DNA of 64,000 nucleotides from Rufibacter roseus (GCF_001647285.1 NZ_LRML01000012.1:62001-126000); one strand, 5' to 3'; shown: positions 16,812 to 25,133, counted from the first letter of the stretch. Notes: generated from the sequence alone by a model not told the origin. A program made the numbers and translations.

Positions 16812-17816
16812 CTATTCTTCTTGAAGCCTGACATAGTATTCTTTGGCACGGGTAGCCTCTTGCTGGGCCTCTTCTTTCTTTCCTAGCTTCTGTAGAATAG
16901 CGGCGCGGTATTGGTGACTTTGCCTAGCCAAATATGAGTCTGGAAAAGAACGAACAGAACGGGTAAACAACTCATAGGCCTGCCGAAGAGCGGTAGTATC
17001 CGTTTCATTTTTCAGTAGCTTCTCCCCTTCCTCAAAATCTTGTCGCCAGCGGCGGGCGGTTTCGTTCATGCGTTCAGCTTCCTGAGCCGCTCTGAACGGC
17101 GGCAACTCCACTATAGACTTTTTGGGCTGAATGGCTGGAACAGGTTTACTGAAAAAAGCCTCTAGAGCGGCTACATAAGCCAAGGCTTCTTTCCGGTTAT
17201 GGCTTTCTTGTTTCAGACGTTCTTCCTCAGTGGGGTTGGTAAAGAAAGATGCTTCTGCTATGACTCCTGGAATTCCGTAGGTATCGCGCAACACCTTGGC
17301 ACCCGCCGTCGGGAAAATAGTATGGTCTGACACCACACTCACCGGAGTAGCTTTGGGGTAAAAGTTTTGAACCAAGGCTTGTCCCACATGTTTCGCTAGC
17401 ACCACGCTGCCCACATTTTCAGAAGCCGATCCGTGGAAGTAAATAATGGGGAAGTTGACCGTTGAGTCTGCGGTGGCATTATGGTGAATGGAAAGAAATA
17501 CCTCCGCTTTATTTTCTTTGGCCAATTTCACCCTATCATCAAACGGAACGTTGATATCTGCAGTGCGTGTCATAAGCACTTTGGCTCCTTTTTCCTCCAG
17601 CATTTTCTGCAGCAGCAAAGCCACCCGCAAGTTGATCCATTCTTCTCGTTCGCCGGTGGGCCCAACCCTGTAGCTATCTATTTGGGCGGTGCCTCCATGT
17701 CCGGCATCTAAACAAATGACTCTACCGGCTAAAGTACCCTTTTCTTGTTTTGGAGCAGAAGTGCAAGCCGCCAAACTTAGGAAAAGAACAAACCACAGGT
17801 ACAAATTTATCTTCAT
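16812..17816 (-). CDS. N-acetylmuramoyl-L-alanine amidase (lipoprotein)
   Basis: This zinc amidase (Amidase_3) cleaves the bond between muramic acid and the stem peptide in the periplasm. The lipobox LSLAAC (Cys at about 18) indicates a lipoprotein. Zinc and catalytic residues are visible: His in CLDAGHGG, Glu in EEWINLRVA, His in LSIHHNA, and the catalytic Glu in IAEASFFTNP. The last 90 residues form a helical, TPR-like tail (RWRQDFEEGEKLL onward), an addition to the basic domain. It lies 48 bases after a class A beta-lactamase-like gene on the same strand, so a wall-related operon is likely. Confidence 0.92.
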   Translation of the reverse strand: MKINLYLWFVLFLSLAACTSAPKQEKGTLAGRVICLDAGHGGTAQIDSYRVGPTGEREEWINLRVALLLQKMLEEKGAKVLMTRTADINVPFDDRVKLAKENKAEVFLSIHHNATADSTVNFPIIYFHGSASENVGSVVLAKHVGQALVQNFYPKATPVSVVSDHTIFPTAGAKVLRDTYGIPGVIAEASFFTNPTEEERLKQESHNRKEALAYVAALEAFFSKPVPAIQPKKSIVELPPFRAAQEAERMNETARRWRQDFEEGEKLLKNETDTTALRQAYELFTRSVRSFPDSYLARQSHQYRAAILQKLGKKEEAQQEATRAKEYYVRLQEE

Positions 17817-17864
17817 TTGGAGCAGACGGGATTAATGAAGGAATATTCAAAGAACAGATGAAAA

Positions 17865-18785
17865 CTATTTGATCAATTTTGGATCTACGTAGGTACCGTA
17901 ACGGGTGGCATTGCCTAAACGCCAAAAGTAATTGTACAGCACCTCGGACACCTCTTCCATGATCTTTTCTGCTTTCCCGCTTTGCTTGTAGCTTTCCATA
18001 ATGGCGATGGCGTATGGCCGCTCCGGCAATAGTACTATGGCCCACTCTGTTGATACCCCGTTCAAGATGCCGGGTTTGAAAGCCAGTGGTACATGCTGAG
18101 GAATTCCAGCGGATAACCTGCTGGTTTGTCTGTCGGTTTTGAGAAGGATGGAAAGTATTTCTTGGGAAGTGGCTTTATTTAAAAACTCGCCTTTGTAAAG
18201 CATCTGCAGCATTTTAGCGGCATCGGCAGGGGTAGAAATATTTTCTTCTCCGCGTCCGGAAGCCGCGGCTTGTATCATCTTGCGCTGCACCCTTGTCTGT
18301 TTGAGCCCCATGTTTTGCATCGTTTTATTGATGTTCTGCATCCCCACCAAATCAATGAGTGCATTGGTGGCGGTATTTTCACTAAGCGCAATCATAAGCA
18401 CGGCCAGGTTTCTGATGCTGAAAGAGGAAGTATCTACTAAATCTTTGATGATGCCGGTGCCTCCCACCACAGTAGCCGGTTCAATGGACAGAACATCAGT
18501 TAAGGCAAACTTTCCTTCCTGAGCTTGCTTATAGACCTCTAGTAGAATAGGAACCTTAATGGCGCTGGCCTGCGGAAACTGGACATCTTGGTTAAAGCTG
18601 AATGTTTCACCAGATGTTAAATCTACGGCCACCAGTCCTGTAACTGCCGGCGAGGCATCTATCATTTCTCTGAGTTGAGCTTCGGTCTTTAGCCGAAGAA
18701 CCTGTTGAGGCGATTGTTGCGCGTGGGTGTACATAGAATTGGTCAGGAACAAGAAACACAGGAACGGAAATAGTAGCTTTTTCAT
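17865..18785 (-). CDS. Class A beta-lactamase-like serine hydrolase
   Basis: This exported 306-residue protein is of the Beta-lactamase2 (class A) family. A signal peptide covers about 1-23 (ending YTHAQ). The nucleophile motif is SAIK (in FPQASAIKVPIL), the SxN motif is SEN (LSENTATN), RGEENISTP fills the omega-loop region, and KPG stands where KTG is usual. Many soil Bacteroidota carry such proteins without drug resistance, so hydrolysis of beta-lactams is possible but unproven. Two ATGs are in frame; the second (18785) gives a standard leader. The downstream amidase gene suggests a cell-wall role. Confidence 0.82.
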   Translation of the reverse strand: MKKLLFPFLCFLFLTNSMYTHAQQSPQQVLRLKTEAQLREMIDASPAVTGLVAVDLTSGETFSFNQDVQFPQASAIKVPILLEVYKQAQEGKFALTDVLSIEPATVVGGTGIIKDLVDTSSFSIRNLAVLMIALSENTATNALIDLVGMQNINKTMQNMGLKQTRVQRKMIQAAASGRGEENISTPADAAKMLQMLYKGEFLNKATSQEILSILLKTDRQTSRLSAGIPQHVPLAFKPGILNGVSTEWAIVLLPERPYAIAIMESYKQSGKAEKIMEEVSEVLYNYFWRLGNATRYGTYVDPKLIK

Positions 18786-19015
18786 AGAGGCAGGCATCTC
18801 ATTGGCTTCTTTTCAGAAAAGAGGAACTCTAAGGTAGCGCTTACCCCCAGAACTTCAAATTACATGCTACCAGTTGACCAGCCTATTAAGACTCAATTGA
18901 AAGCCTCTACCACACCCAAGGCCATTAGGCTTGTTGGTGAAAACACACAACAAAGGCGGACGGCAAAGCTTTAGTGACGGTGAGCTTTAGCCACAGATTA
19001 CCTACCACATCAGCC

Positions 19016-19039
19016 CTTGTTGGTGTTATCACCAACAAG
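19016..19039 (+). repeat. TTATCACC palindrome copy 1
   Basis: Perfect 10-base arms CTTGTTGGTG and CACCAACAAG enclose TTAT. It is preceded by CAGCC and followed by CAAAGC. Confidence 0.85.
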
Positions 19040-19092
19040 CAAAGCTGCTGTTTTAGGTCTGCAGTAATTACAAAACGGCACCTATACAAAAA

Positions 19093-19118
19093 TGAAAGGC
19101 CAGCTTGCGCTGGCCTTT
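19093..19118 (-). terminator. Rho-independent terminator of the DUF4890 gene
   Basis: AAAGGCCAGC and GCTGGCCTTT pair around a TTGC loop. On the minus strand, T-rich sequence follows. It lies 28 bases beyond the DUF4890 stop. Confidence 0.8.
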
Positions 19119-19146
19119 CTGCTTTCACCTTAACTACTAAAATCAC

Positions 19147-19626
19147 TTAGCTTTTCTGCTCTTGCTTTCTTTCGCCACCTCTTTTTGAGTAGCCTTTCTT
19201 CTTGCCTCTGTGCTCGCCATTGCCTTTGTTCTGACGGTCGGCTTGATACTGGGCATATTGCTCAGGAGTAAGGATGCTTTTTAACTCGTTGTTGTATTGC
19301 TCGTGTCTGGCTTTCATGGCCTCACGTTGCTGCTGGCTGATCTCCTGGCCTTGGCCGCGCTTGCCACGTAGGGCAGCCATTTCTCTGCCTTGCTTTTCGT
19401 GAAGGGCTTTGATTTTAGTTTGCTGAGAAGCGGAGAGATTATACTTTTTAGTCATCATCTCAGCTCTTTTAGCAGCTCTTTCTTCGGGGCTTTTGGCTTG
19501 ACGGTCGCCTTTGCCTTGTCCGGCTCGCTCAGTGCGTGGCTTTCTGTCTTTCTGCGGAGTGGTTTGGGCAAATGTGGTACCGGTTACCATGGCTCCAAGG
19601 GCGATCATTGCAACTAACTTTTTCAT
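19147..19626 (-). CDS. DUF4890/Spy-like periplasmic protein
   Basis: This 159-residue exported protein has a signal peptide (MKKLVAMIALGAMVTGTTFA then Q). The mature chain is highly charged and Gln/Lys-rich, with a helical core (KYNLSASQQTKIKALHEKQG ... LTPEQYAQYQADRQ) resembling DUF4890 and the LTxxQ repeats of Spy/CpxP chaperones. The tail is Lys/Arg/Gly-rich. It may be a periplasmic stress chaperone; this is by resemblance only. ATG 19626 is preferred because it starts the leader directly. The gene is flanked on both sides by copies of a 24-base palindrome. Confidence 0.78.
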   Translation of the reverse strand: MKKLVAMIALGAMVTGTTFAQTTPQKDRKPRTERAGQGKGDRQAKSPEERAAKRAEMMTKKYNLSASQQTKIKALHEKQGREMAALRGKRGQGQEISQQQREAMKARHEQYNNELKSILTPEQYAQYQADRQNKGNGEHRGKKKGYSKRGGERKQEQKS

Positions 19627-19813
19627 CTTGTTATCTTTTTGAGGGTTTGTTTTCAAGTCTTTGTTACTAAGCTCCAGAACTTTTCTAGCTTAGTTGCTAT
19701 GCTTTATTCAAACCACGTGCCAAAAAATAAAACCAACCTCCCCAATCTCAATTAACCACATCAATATTCTATGCACCAAGTATTTACAAATTTAAAAAAA
19801 AGAGTTTCCTGCC

Positions 19814-19837
19814 CTTATTGGTGTTATCACCAACAAG
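19814..19837 (+). repeat. TTATCACC palindrome copy 2
   Basis: It is identical to copy 1 except for one base in the left arm (CTTATTGGTG), so the stem has one mismatch. It shares the preceding GCC with copy 1. Confidence 0.8.
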
Positions 19838-19931
19838 CACAATGGCTTTTAAAATGGTAGTAGCGGGACTTTGTCTGCATTGATAAGCTATTGAAGGAAA
19901 AGCAAAGATTACCGCTTTGTCTGCAGTTTTA

Positions 19932-19955
19932 CTTGTTGGTGATAACACCAACAAG
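19932..19955 (-). repeat. TTATCACC palindrome copy 3 (inverted)
   Basis: Perfect arms, loop ATAA, hence opposite orientation to copies 1 and 2. The flanking GGGC mirrors GCCC of the other copies, so the repeat unit extends beyond the stem. Confidence 0.85.
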
Positions 19956-20131
19956 GGCAGGGGCCTGAATAAAACTATACACTTCAGGGCTTAGCCTGAC
20001 GGAAACTGTGAGAACACCAACTATTGCAGCGGCTTTCCTGAATTTGAGAGATTTTCTAAGCAGGTTCCACCTTCTTAATGTTTTTCTCAACAGATTCTAA
20101 CTTAAAACTGATCAAGCTACTGTTCCTAGAT

Positions 20132-20171
20132 CTGTTTTAGGCCTGATTTTTCTCAAACAGGCCTAAAACAG
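20132..20171. repeat. GGCC-palindrome family copy 6 (best conserved)
   Basis: Perfect 14-base arms CTGTTTTAGGCCTG and CAGGCCTAAAACAG surround a T/A-rich centre. It lies 14 bases beyond the stop of the flavin oxidoreductase gene (minus strand) and probably terminates it. Confidence 0.85.
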
Positions 20172-20184
20172 AAACCGCTCAAAC

Positions 20185-21147
20185 TTATTTCATGAGAACT
20201 GGTACCACTTTCTCCCCGAACACTTCAATAAATTGCTCTTGTTTCGTGTTCACATTATGTAAGTCTATGTCACTGAAACCAAGGTCAATGTAGCTCTGTA
20301 GCCACTCCAGGTGCTGCTCCGGTTCCGGCGACACATGTACGAATTCTCTTATTTCTTCAGGTTTCACAAACTTAGCGGCCTGCTCAAACTGTTCTGGCAA
20401 ACGCAAGTCGGCTAGCATGGCACTGCCGAAAACATTTGTTTTCCACTGTTCATGCGCACCAAGTAGCGCCTCCTGGTCTGTTTTGGCATAAGAAAGCTGC
20501 ACCTTTATTTTCATGGGCTTGTTTTCACCTCCGTTCGTTTTCCAGGCATCCACCACTTTCCGTAGTTTGTCCAGCGGTTGTGAAATGGTAATTAGCCCAT
20601 CAGCCCAGCTGGCTGCCCAGGCAGCTGTTTCTGAGGTAATGGCGGCGGCCACCAATTGTATATCTTTTTTAGGACGTGTGTAGAGCGTGGCTTCTTCTAC
20701 CGTTATCAGGCCATGGTGGTTCACGGTTTCCCCTTTCCAAAGGGCTCTTATAATGTCCACGCATTCTTTCAGGCGGTCATTTCTCTCTGGTTTAGATGGC
20801 CAGCGCATACCCGTAATGGCTTCATTCATGGCTTGCCCGCTGCCTACGGTCAGGAAAAACCGGCCCGGGAACATCTCGTCTAATGTAGCCGCCGCTTGGG
20901 CAATGATGGCCGGATGATACCGATACGCAGGACAGTTCACCACTCCATACCGCAGGCTGGTCGCGCTCATGGCGGCTCCTAACCAAGACCAGGCAAAACC
21001 AGAGTGACTCTGCTGGTTGCTCCAGGGGTGAAAATGGTCTGAGGAAATGGCAAAGGCAAACCCTGCCTCTTCTGCTCTTTTTGCCAATTGAAGCAATTTA
21101 CTTGGCGCAAACTGCTCATGTGAAATATGGTATCCTACGTTTATCAT
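20185..21147 (-). CDS. LLM-class flavin-dependent oxidoreductase
   Basis: This 320-residue TIM-barrel enzyme is of the luciferase-like monooxygenase family. It is closest in feel to the non-F420 flavin group that starts NVGYHISHEQFAPS. Other landmarks are SSDHFHPW, FLTVGSGQAMNEAITG, and a central GLITVEEATLYTRP. It probably uses FMN and an unknown organic substrate in the cytoplasm. ATG 21147 gives the family start; a GTG at 21162 is less likely. It lies downstream of two DUF421 genes on the same strand (28-base gap) and may be co-transcribed with them. Confidence 0.85.
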   Translation of the reverse strand: MINVGYHISHEQFAPSKLLQLAKRAEEAGFAFAISSDHFHPWSNQQSHSGFAWSWLGAAMSATSLRYGVVNCPAYRYHPAIIAQAAATLDEMFPGRFFLTVGSGQAMNEAITGMRWPSKPERNDRLKECVDIIRALWKGETVNHHGLITVEEATLYTRPKKDIQLVAAAITSETAAWAASWADGLITISQPLDKLRKVVDAWKTNGGENKPMKIKVQLSYAKTDQEALLGAHEQWKTNVFGSAMLADLRLPEQFEQAAKFVKPEEIREFVHVSPEPEQHLEWLQSYIDLGFSDIDLHNVNTKQEQFIEVFGEKVVPVLMK

Positions 21148-21175
21148 AATGTTTTTCTCCACTTGTCAATTTCTC

Positions 21176-21865
21176 TCAGCAATGCACCGCCTCAGACCAA
21201 TCCTCTTTCCCACATCGGTCACACGACTTGGTTGTACTTTGCTTTTGCATGAGTTTGCCGCAACTAGTACAGGCTAGTTTTTCTGCGGCTCTTGGTTGGC
21301 TCTCTTGCAGCTCAGGGTCCATGTTTGGGATCAAGGACAAACCGTCTCTTTCCTCTGGAAACTGCAGAATGCTGAAAGAACCATTCGCCTCTAGGTATAC
21401 CCGTTTCACTTTACCAAGGTTAAAAATCCCTTCATGCCGTAGCTGGGCGAACATGCGTTCCTGCGTTACCCGAGTTGTTTCCATTGCCTCTAAGTTCAGA
21501 CAACCATCCTCTACCAGAATATCTAGGTCATCCATCACCTTCTGCTCAAAATCAGAGCTTTGGGTGCCTCGCCAGGCAATGAAACGCTGAATGGTTACTA
21601 CCACTGCCGCAATAATGACTACTGGCAAAAGGCCTTTGGTAGGGTCTTGCAGAGACACCCCAATGGAGGCCGCCAATGAAACCAAAGCGGCCATTTCGGT
21701 ACGGCCTAACATGCCAGCCATCCGTTTGCCCATTGCCCGCATAGACACCATAAGCACCAGGTACATAAAAGCTATCCTGATGACGACCTCCAGCATGAAG
21801 CTACCGGGCACTTCACCTAAAAAGATGCGGCCCCAATCGGTTATTTGTATTTCTTCCGGGTTCAT
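21176..21865 (-). CDS. DUF421 (YetF-like) membrane protein with zinc ribbon, second of pair
   Basis: This 229-residue membrane protein has three N-terminal helices (about 20-45, 52-75, 78-100), a soluble YetF/DUF421 domain (DFEQKVMDDLDILVEDGCLN ... EGIFNLGKVKRVYLEANGSF) and a C-terminal zinc ribbon with two CxxC pairs (CTSCGK and CDRCGK). Its start overlaps the upstream DUF421 gene as ATGA. The family function is unknown. The ribbon is an addition to the standard DUF421 layout and is shared by both copies. Confidence 0.85.
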   Translation of the reverse strand: MNPEEIQITDWGRIFLGEVPGSFMLEVVIRIAFMYLVLMVSMRAMGKRMAGMLGRTEMAALVSLAASIGVSLQDPTKGLLPVVIIAAVVVTIQRFIAWRGTQSSDFEQKVMDDLDILVEDGCLNLEAMETTRVTQERMFAQLRHEGIFNLGKVKRVYLEANGSFSILQFPEERDGLSLIPNMDPELQESQPRAAEKLACTSCGKLMQKQSTTKSCDRCGKEDWSEAVHC

Positions 21866-22560
21866 TTTTTGTCGGTAACGGCAGGCACCCACTCATCGCA
21901 ACTACACGTGGGGCATGAATGCTTATCTTGATTTATATTTTCGAGCAGAGTACCACAGCGGACACAGGCTATTTTTTCCTGGGCATGGCTTTGGGCCTCT
22001 AGCAAGTTTTTGTCTTTTATGGGTAAGACAGAGAGGCCAGGCTTGGAATCTGGTTGCCGTATAACTGAAAACAACCCGCAGGCTTCCATGTATAGCCGCT
22101 TTACCTGCCCTAAGTGCATGATATTGTGGGTCCTGAGCGCTGAAAACACCTGCTCTTTAGAAAGATGGCTTTTCTCCATTTCCTCTATTTGCAGTACCCC
22201 ATTACGGACTATGATAGAATGATGCCCATGGGTGATCATTTCGGCTTTTCTTGATTTAACCGTAAGCCAGGTTAATCCCCGTTGAAAAACAAGAGCGCAA
22301 ACCAGAATAATGATGCCTTGCAAAATGCCACGTTCCGGAATTTGCATGGGTACCGCCACAATAGCTCCTAGTGTGAGCATGACGGCCAATTCAGAAATGG
22401 TAAGCTGCGCGTTCATGCGCTTGCCTAAAAGACGAAGCACCACAAGCAGCACTGCAAAAATCACCAGAGACCTCAGCAGCACTTCTAGCATAAATTCGGC
22501 AGGGGCATTGCCGAAGAGCAGGCGCTGCCAGTCTCCCAGATATATCTCTTCCTTTTTCAT
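21862..22560 (-). CDS. DUF421 (YetF-like) membrane protein with zinc ribbon, first of pair
   Basis: This 232-residue paralogue of the next gene has the same plan: three N-terminal helices (about 18-45, 55-72, 78-95), the DUF421 domain (HSIIVRNGVLQIEEMEKSHL ... HNIMHLGQVKRLYMEACGLF) and a C-terminal ribbon with CVRCGT and CPTCSC. Its stop overlaps the next start (ATGA), so the two proteins are co-translated and may form a heteromer. The role is unknown; some YetF relatives are linked to spore or envelope stress, which is not evidence here. Confidence 0.85.
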   Translation of the reverse strand: MKKEEIYLGDWQRLLFGNAPAEFMLEVLLRSLVIFAVLLVVLRLLGKRMNAQLTISELAVMLTLGAIVAVPMQIPERGILQGIIILVCALVFQRGLTWLTVKSRKAEMITHGHHSIIVRNGVLQIEEMEKSHLSKEQVFSALRTHNIMHLGQVKRLYMEACGLFSVIRQPDSKPGLSVLPIKDKNLLEAQSHAQEKIACVRCGTLLENINQDKHSCPTCSCDEWVPAVTDKK

Positions 22561-22741
22561 ACCTCCTCGAATACGAGTATCTCCTGCAAAAGAGTTATCT
22601 TGAGGGGGATGAATTAATACGGTTAATGAAAAGGTATCATACCTGAGAGTAAGTACGGAGCATGAAGGTTGCCCCTTTTAATACTACATCATCATACATT
22701 ATCTCCTTCGGAATAAGTTGAAAACAATGCGATAGTACTTT

Positions 22742-22876
22742 GTGGCCAAAGAGGAATATCTCTTTTTGCAGCAAGTGCACAATGGCAATTCAGAGGAGAG
22801 GCTAATAAAAGAAATGAAAAAGGACTGCCTTGGAAAAGCACTGGATACAATCTATGGGAATTATCCCTTCCGCTAA
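22742..22876 (+). CDS. Possible small protein or gene remnant
   Basis: A 44-codon frame starts with GTG and reads VAKEEYLFLQQVHNGNSEE and onward to YGNYPFR. Its composition looks protein-like (amphipathic, charged) and it ends before the tRNA terminator. It has no recognised family, no clear ribosome site, and could be the tail of a decayed gene. Chance is a real alternative. Confidence 0.2.
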   Translation: MAKEEYLFLQQVHNGNSEERLIKEMKKDCLGKALDTIYGNYPFR

Positions 22877-22939
22877 AGTTGCACCGGTTTAGAATCTAGC
22901 TGCCACCTTTACAGCACACCTATAATTCAGGGCAATAAA

Positions 22940-22970
22940 AAACCCCTTCCAGATGAACTAGAAGGGGTTT
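22940..22970 (-). terminator. Terminator of tRNA-Lys
   Basis: AAACCCCTTC pairs with GAAGGGGTTT around AGATGAACTA. On the minus strand it immediately follows the tRNA. Confidence 0.8.
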
Positions 22971-22975
22971 AGAAG

Positions 22976-23048
22976 TGATCCCGCTGGGATTCGAACCCAG
23001 GACCCATACATTAAAAGTGTATTGCTCTACCAGCTGAGCTACAGAATC
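22976..23048 (-). tRNA. tRNA-Lys (anticodon TTT)
   Basis: Read on the minus strand, it has the D-arm sequence AGCTCAGCTGGTAGAGC, an anticodon loop containing CTTTTAA, and a T-arm CTGGG-TTCGAAT-CCCAG. The acceptor GATTCTG pairs with CGGGATC through two G-T wobbles. CCA is not encoded. It is a single tRNA, with a terminator directly downstream. Confidence 0.95.
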
Positions 23049-23117
23049 TTTTTACTACCTTTGCTTATAAGGGCGTTACCCTCAATTGCGATGCAAAAGT
23101 AAAGTCTCTTTCACTAA

Positions 23118-23870
23118 ATGCCAAACATTTTCCGCAAATTCTGTTCGCTTTTTTGCGTACTCTGGTTTGGAATAGCCCAACCTGTTCTGTCTCAATCCGC
23201 TACAGATCGCTTAACAACTGCTGATTCTCTCTATACGCAACACCAATACACCAATGCTTTGCGCATATACGAGCAGTTGCTTGACCAGGAACAGGTGTAT
23301 ACCCCGCAAATGCTTTTAAAGATGGCCTACATTCACGAGGGCCTTCAACAATACACGCAGTCTATGAAGTACCTGCAACTGTATTACAGCAAGCACCCAA
23401 GCCGTTCTGTATTACGGAAAATGGAGGAAGTAGGTCTTGAGCAGCAACTGGAAGGCTATACCTATACCGACTGGGACTTTTTCAAAACACAGTTCTACAA
23501 GTACTACACCCAAATTTTAAACGGGTTAGTTTTTTTAGCCGCCTTGGGCTTGTTTATTATGCTGCTGCGCTGGCGAAAGAAATTGTATATAAGGCCTTAT
23601 ACCAAGGTGATCTTTTTTGTGTACTTGGTCTTTATTTTCTATTTCGCCAACTTCTTAACCTTGGGCAAACAAGGTATTATTCAAAGCACCAATGTGCCTA
23701 TCATGGCTGGCCCATCGGCGGGAGCCGCTCTAATTGCGTCGGTAGGCATAGGGCACAAAGTAGACATTTTGGGGGAAGAGGATATTTGGTACCGCATTGA
23801 GTGGAATGACCAAACTGCCTATATCCGGAAAAACAATCTGCTACTTCTCCCCCATCCGTTAAATAATTAG
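23118..23870 (+). CDS. TPR/SH3-domain membrane protein
   Basis: This 250-residue envelope protein has a signal peptide (about 1-25, ending PVLSQS) and two or three TPR-like helices (about 30-115, TADSLYTQHQYTNALRIYEQ and LKMAYIHEGLQQYTQSMKYL). Two transmembrane segments follow (about 133-152 and 163-182), then a C-terminal bacterial SH3 domain (about 190-245, PIMAGPSAGAALIASVGIGH onward, ending in IRKNNLLLL). This TPR-TM-SH3 plan is common in Bacteroidota and resembles the BatE end of aerotolerance operons, but no other bat genes are present. Its role is unknown. Confidence 0.78.
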   Translation: MPNIFRKFCSLFCVLWFGIAQPVLSQSATDRLTTADSLYTQHQYTNALRIYEQLLDQEQVYTPQMLLKMAYIHEGLQQYTQSMKYLQLYYSKHPSRSVLRKMEEVGLEQQLEGYTYTDWDFFKTQFYKYYTQILNGLVFLAALGLFIMLLRWRKKLYIRPYTKVIFFVYLVFIFYFANFLTLGKQGIIQSTNVPIMAGPSAGAALIASVGIGHKVDILGEEDIWYRIEWNDQTAYIRKNNLLLLPHPLNN

Positions 23871-23979
23871 GAATTAAGAATTAGGAATTAGGGAGTTTGT
23901 CAGCCTTATATTTTGGAAGGCATTATCAGCTATTGCTTTCTTATTCCAATCCTTCCGACACAGAGGTTCCTCAAGTTTT

Positions 23980-24015
23980 GTTTTAGGCCTCTTTTTTTGG
24001 AAGTAGCTCTGAAAC
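23980..24015. repeat. GGCC-palindrome family copy 7, probable terminator
   Basis: GTTTTAGGCCTC faces AGCTCTGAAAC, with several mismatches. It lies five bases beyond the SDR stop on the minus strand. Confidence 0.6.
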
Positions 24016-24020
24016 AGAAA

Positions 24021-24827
24021 CTACTTGAACGGGGAATTAGGTTCTTTCTTCATCTGGTTGTACACCAGTTTATCTGTCAGGCCTGGCAGGAATTTACCTA
24101 GCAACACCGCCAGTTTACCTTGTGTGGTGAGCACAAGATCTCGTTTGCGTTTGCGGGTGGCTTCCAGAATTCTCTCGGCTACTTCCTCAGCGGTCATCAT
24201 CTTGCCCTCATTCCGCGGCGACTCTCCCTGCTGGCTACCGTCGGCGGCCAAGGCGGTATTGCGGATGTTGGAAGAGGTAAAACCGGGGCAGGCTACCATG
24301 ACATGTATGCCCTGGTGCAGCGTTTCGGTACGGAGCGCGCCCAGGAAACCCTGCATGGCAAATTTTGAGGCAGAATAGCCCGTGCGCCCTGGCAAACCTT
24401 GATAACCAGCAATGGACGACACACCAATAACAGAACCTTTAGCCTCCAATATATACGGCAGCGCAAATTTGGTGCAGTACACAGTGCCCCAGAAGTTAAT
24501 GTCCATCAGTTGACGTATCACCTCCAGATCCACATCTTGAAACAGTGCCCGCATGCTTATGCCCGCGTTGTTCAACATCACATCAATCCGGCCATATTTG
24601 GCCACGGTTTGCTCAATTAATATACGGCAGTCTTCTTCTTTGCTCACATCGCCGGGCACGGCTAAATATTCTATTCCCGCGCTCTGCAGCTCCTGCCCTA
24701 CTTCCTGCAGTTTTTGGCTGTTGCGGCCGTTAATGACAATTTTACCACCGGCCTTCCCAAACGAAAAGGCACACGCCCGCCCAATACCTGATGACCCGCC
24801 GGTTATGATGATGACTTTATCTTTCAT
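24021..24827 (-). CDS. Short-chain dehydrogenase/reductase (SDR)
   Basis: This 268-residue classical SDR uses NAD(P)H for oxidation or reduction of an unknown alcohol/ketone. Landmarks are the cofactor loop TGGSSGIG (about 9-16), the NNAGIS motif, the catalytic Ser in GVSSIAGYQG, and YSASKFA with catalytic Tyr and Lys. The Asn-Gly-Arg-Asn (NGRN) after the second strand favours NADP(H). The last 40 residues are basic and hydrophobic (KLAVLLGKFLPGLTDKLVYN), which may bind membranes. It is a single gene with no pathway neighbours. Confidence 0.9.
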   Translation of the reverse strand: MKDKVIIITGGSSGIGRACAFSFGKAGGKIVINGRNSQKLQEVGQELQSAGIEYLAVPGDVSKEEDCRILIEQTVAKYGRIDVMLNNAGISMRALFQDVDLEVIRQLMDINFWGTVYCTKFALPYILEAKGSVIGVSSIAGYQGLPGRTGYSASKFAMQGFLGALRTETLHQGIHVMVACPGFTSSNIRNTALAADGSQQGESPRNEGKMMTAEEVAERILEATRKRKRDLVLTTQGKLAVLLGKFLPGLTDKLVYNQMKKEPNSPFK

Positions 24828-24978
24828 TTTCTCTTTGCTACTTTAAGGCCCTAAGGACCTTTGCAAAGCTACAAGAACTTTTTGGTTGGTATTACTCTGG
24901 CAGGAGAAGACGGCTTTATGATGCGTTTGTTATGACTGTAAGGCACTGACTTCCCAGACAAGTCTTCTACAGCTAACA

Positions 24979-25133
24979 GTCATCCTGAGCGCAGCCGAAG
25001 GATCTAACGGGTATTACAAGTAGAGAAAAGCAAGTCTCTTTCAGCGGCTCAAACTTTCCTTTACGCATCCATTAACACAGACTGAATGAGTTAAAACTTC
25101 TTCGTTAGATCCTTCGGCTGCGCTCAGGATGAC
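24979..25133. mobile_element. MITE-like element with 31-bp perfect inverted ends
   Basis: The left arm (24979-25009) begins GTCATCCTGAGCGCAGCCGA and ends GGATCTAACG. The right arm (25103-25133) is its exact complement. The 93-base centre has no open frame. It sits between divergent genes. A shorter degenerate relative is at 12760-12846. The size and ends suit a non-autonomous element or a REP/BIME-like unit; no target-site duplication was established. Confidence 0.7.

Larger units (their letters stand above)
18798..19146. other. Intergenic region with palindrome and terminator
   Basis: It contains one 24-base TTATCACC palindrome (19016-19039) and a hairpin at 19093-19118. Several A+T/G+C-mixed stretches around the palindrome (AAAGCTGC, GTCTGCAGTA) reappear near the copy at 19932. 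No gene is apparent. Confidence 0.55.
19627..20184. other. Repeat-rich intergenic region
   Basis: It holds two TTATCACC palindromes (19814-19837 and 19932-19955, opposite orientations) and a near-perfect GGCC-family palindrome (20132-20171). No convincing open frame or RNA gene was seen. Confidence 0.6.
22561..22975. other. Intergenic region with a possible small open frame
   Basis: Upstream of the DUF421 pair and downstream of tRNA-Lys on the same strand. It holds the tRNA terminator (22940-22970) and a 44-codon plus-strand frame (22742-22876). Nothing else was recognised. Confidence 0.5.

Noticed and set aside
17722-18045. 107-codon minus-strand frame bridging the amidase and beta-lactamase-like genes
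   Set aside because: It overlaps the ends of two well-supported genes in another frame and has no recognisable features.
17865-18785. Clear antibiotic-resistance gene
   Set aside because: The class A fold is present but the third motif is KPG and the neighbour is a wall amidase; resistance cannot be claimed from sequence.
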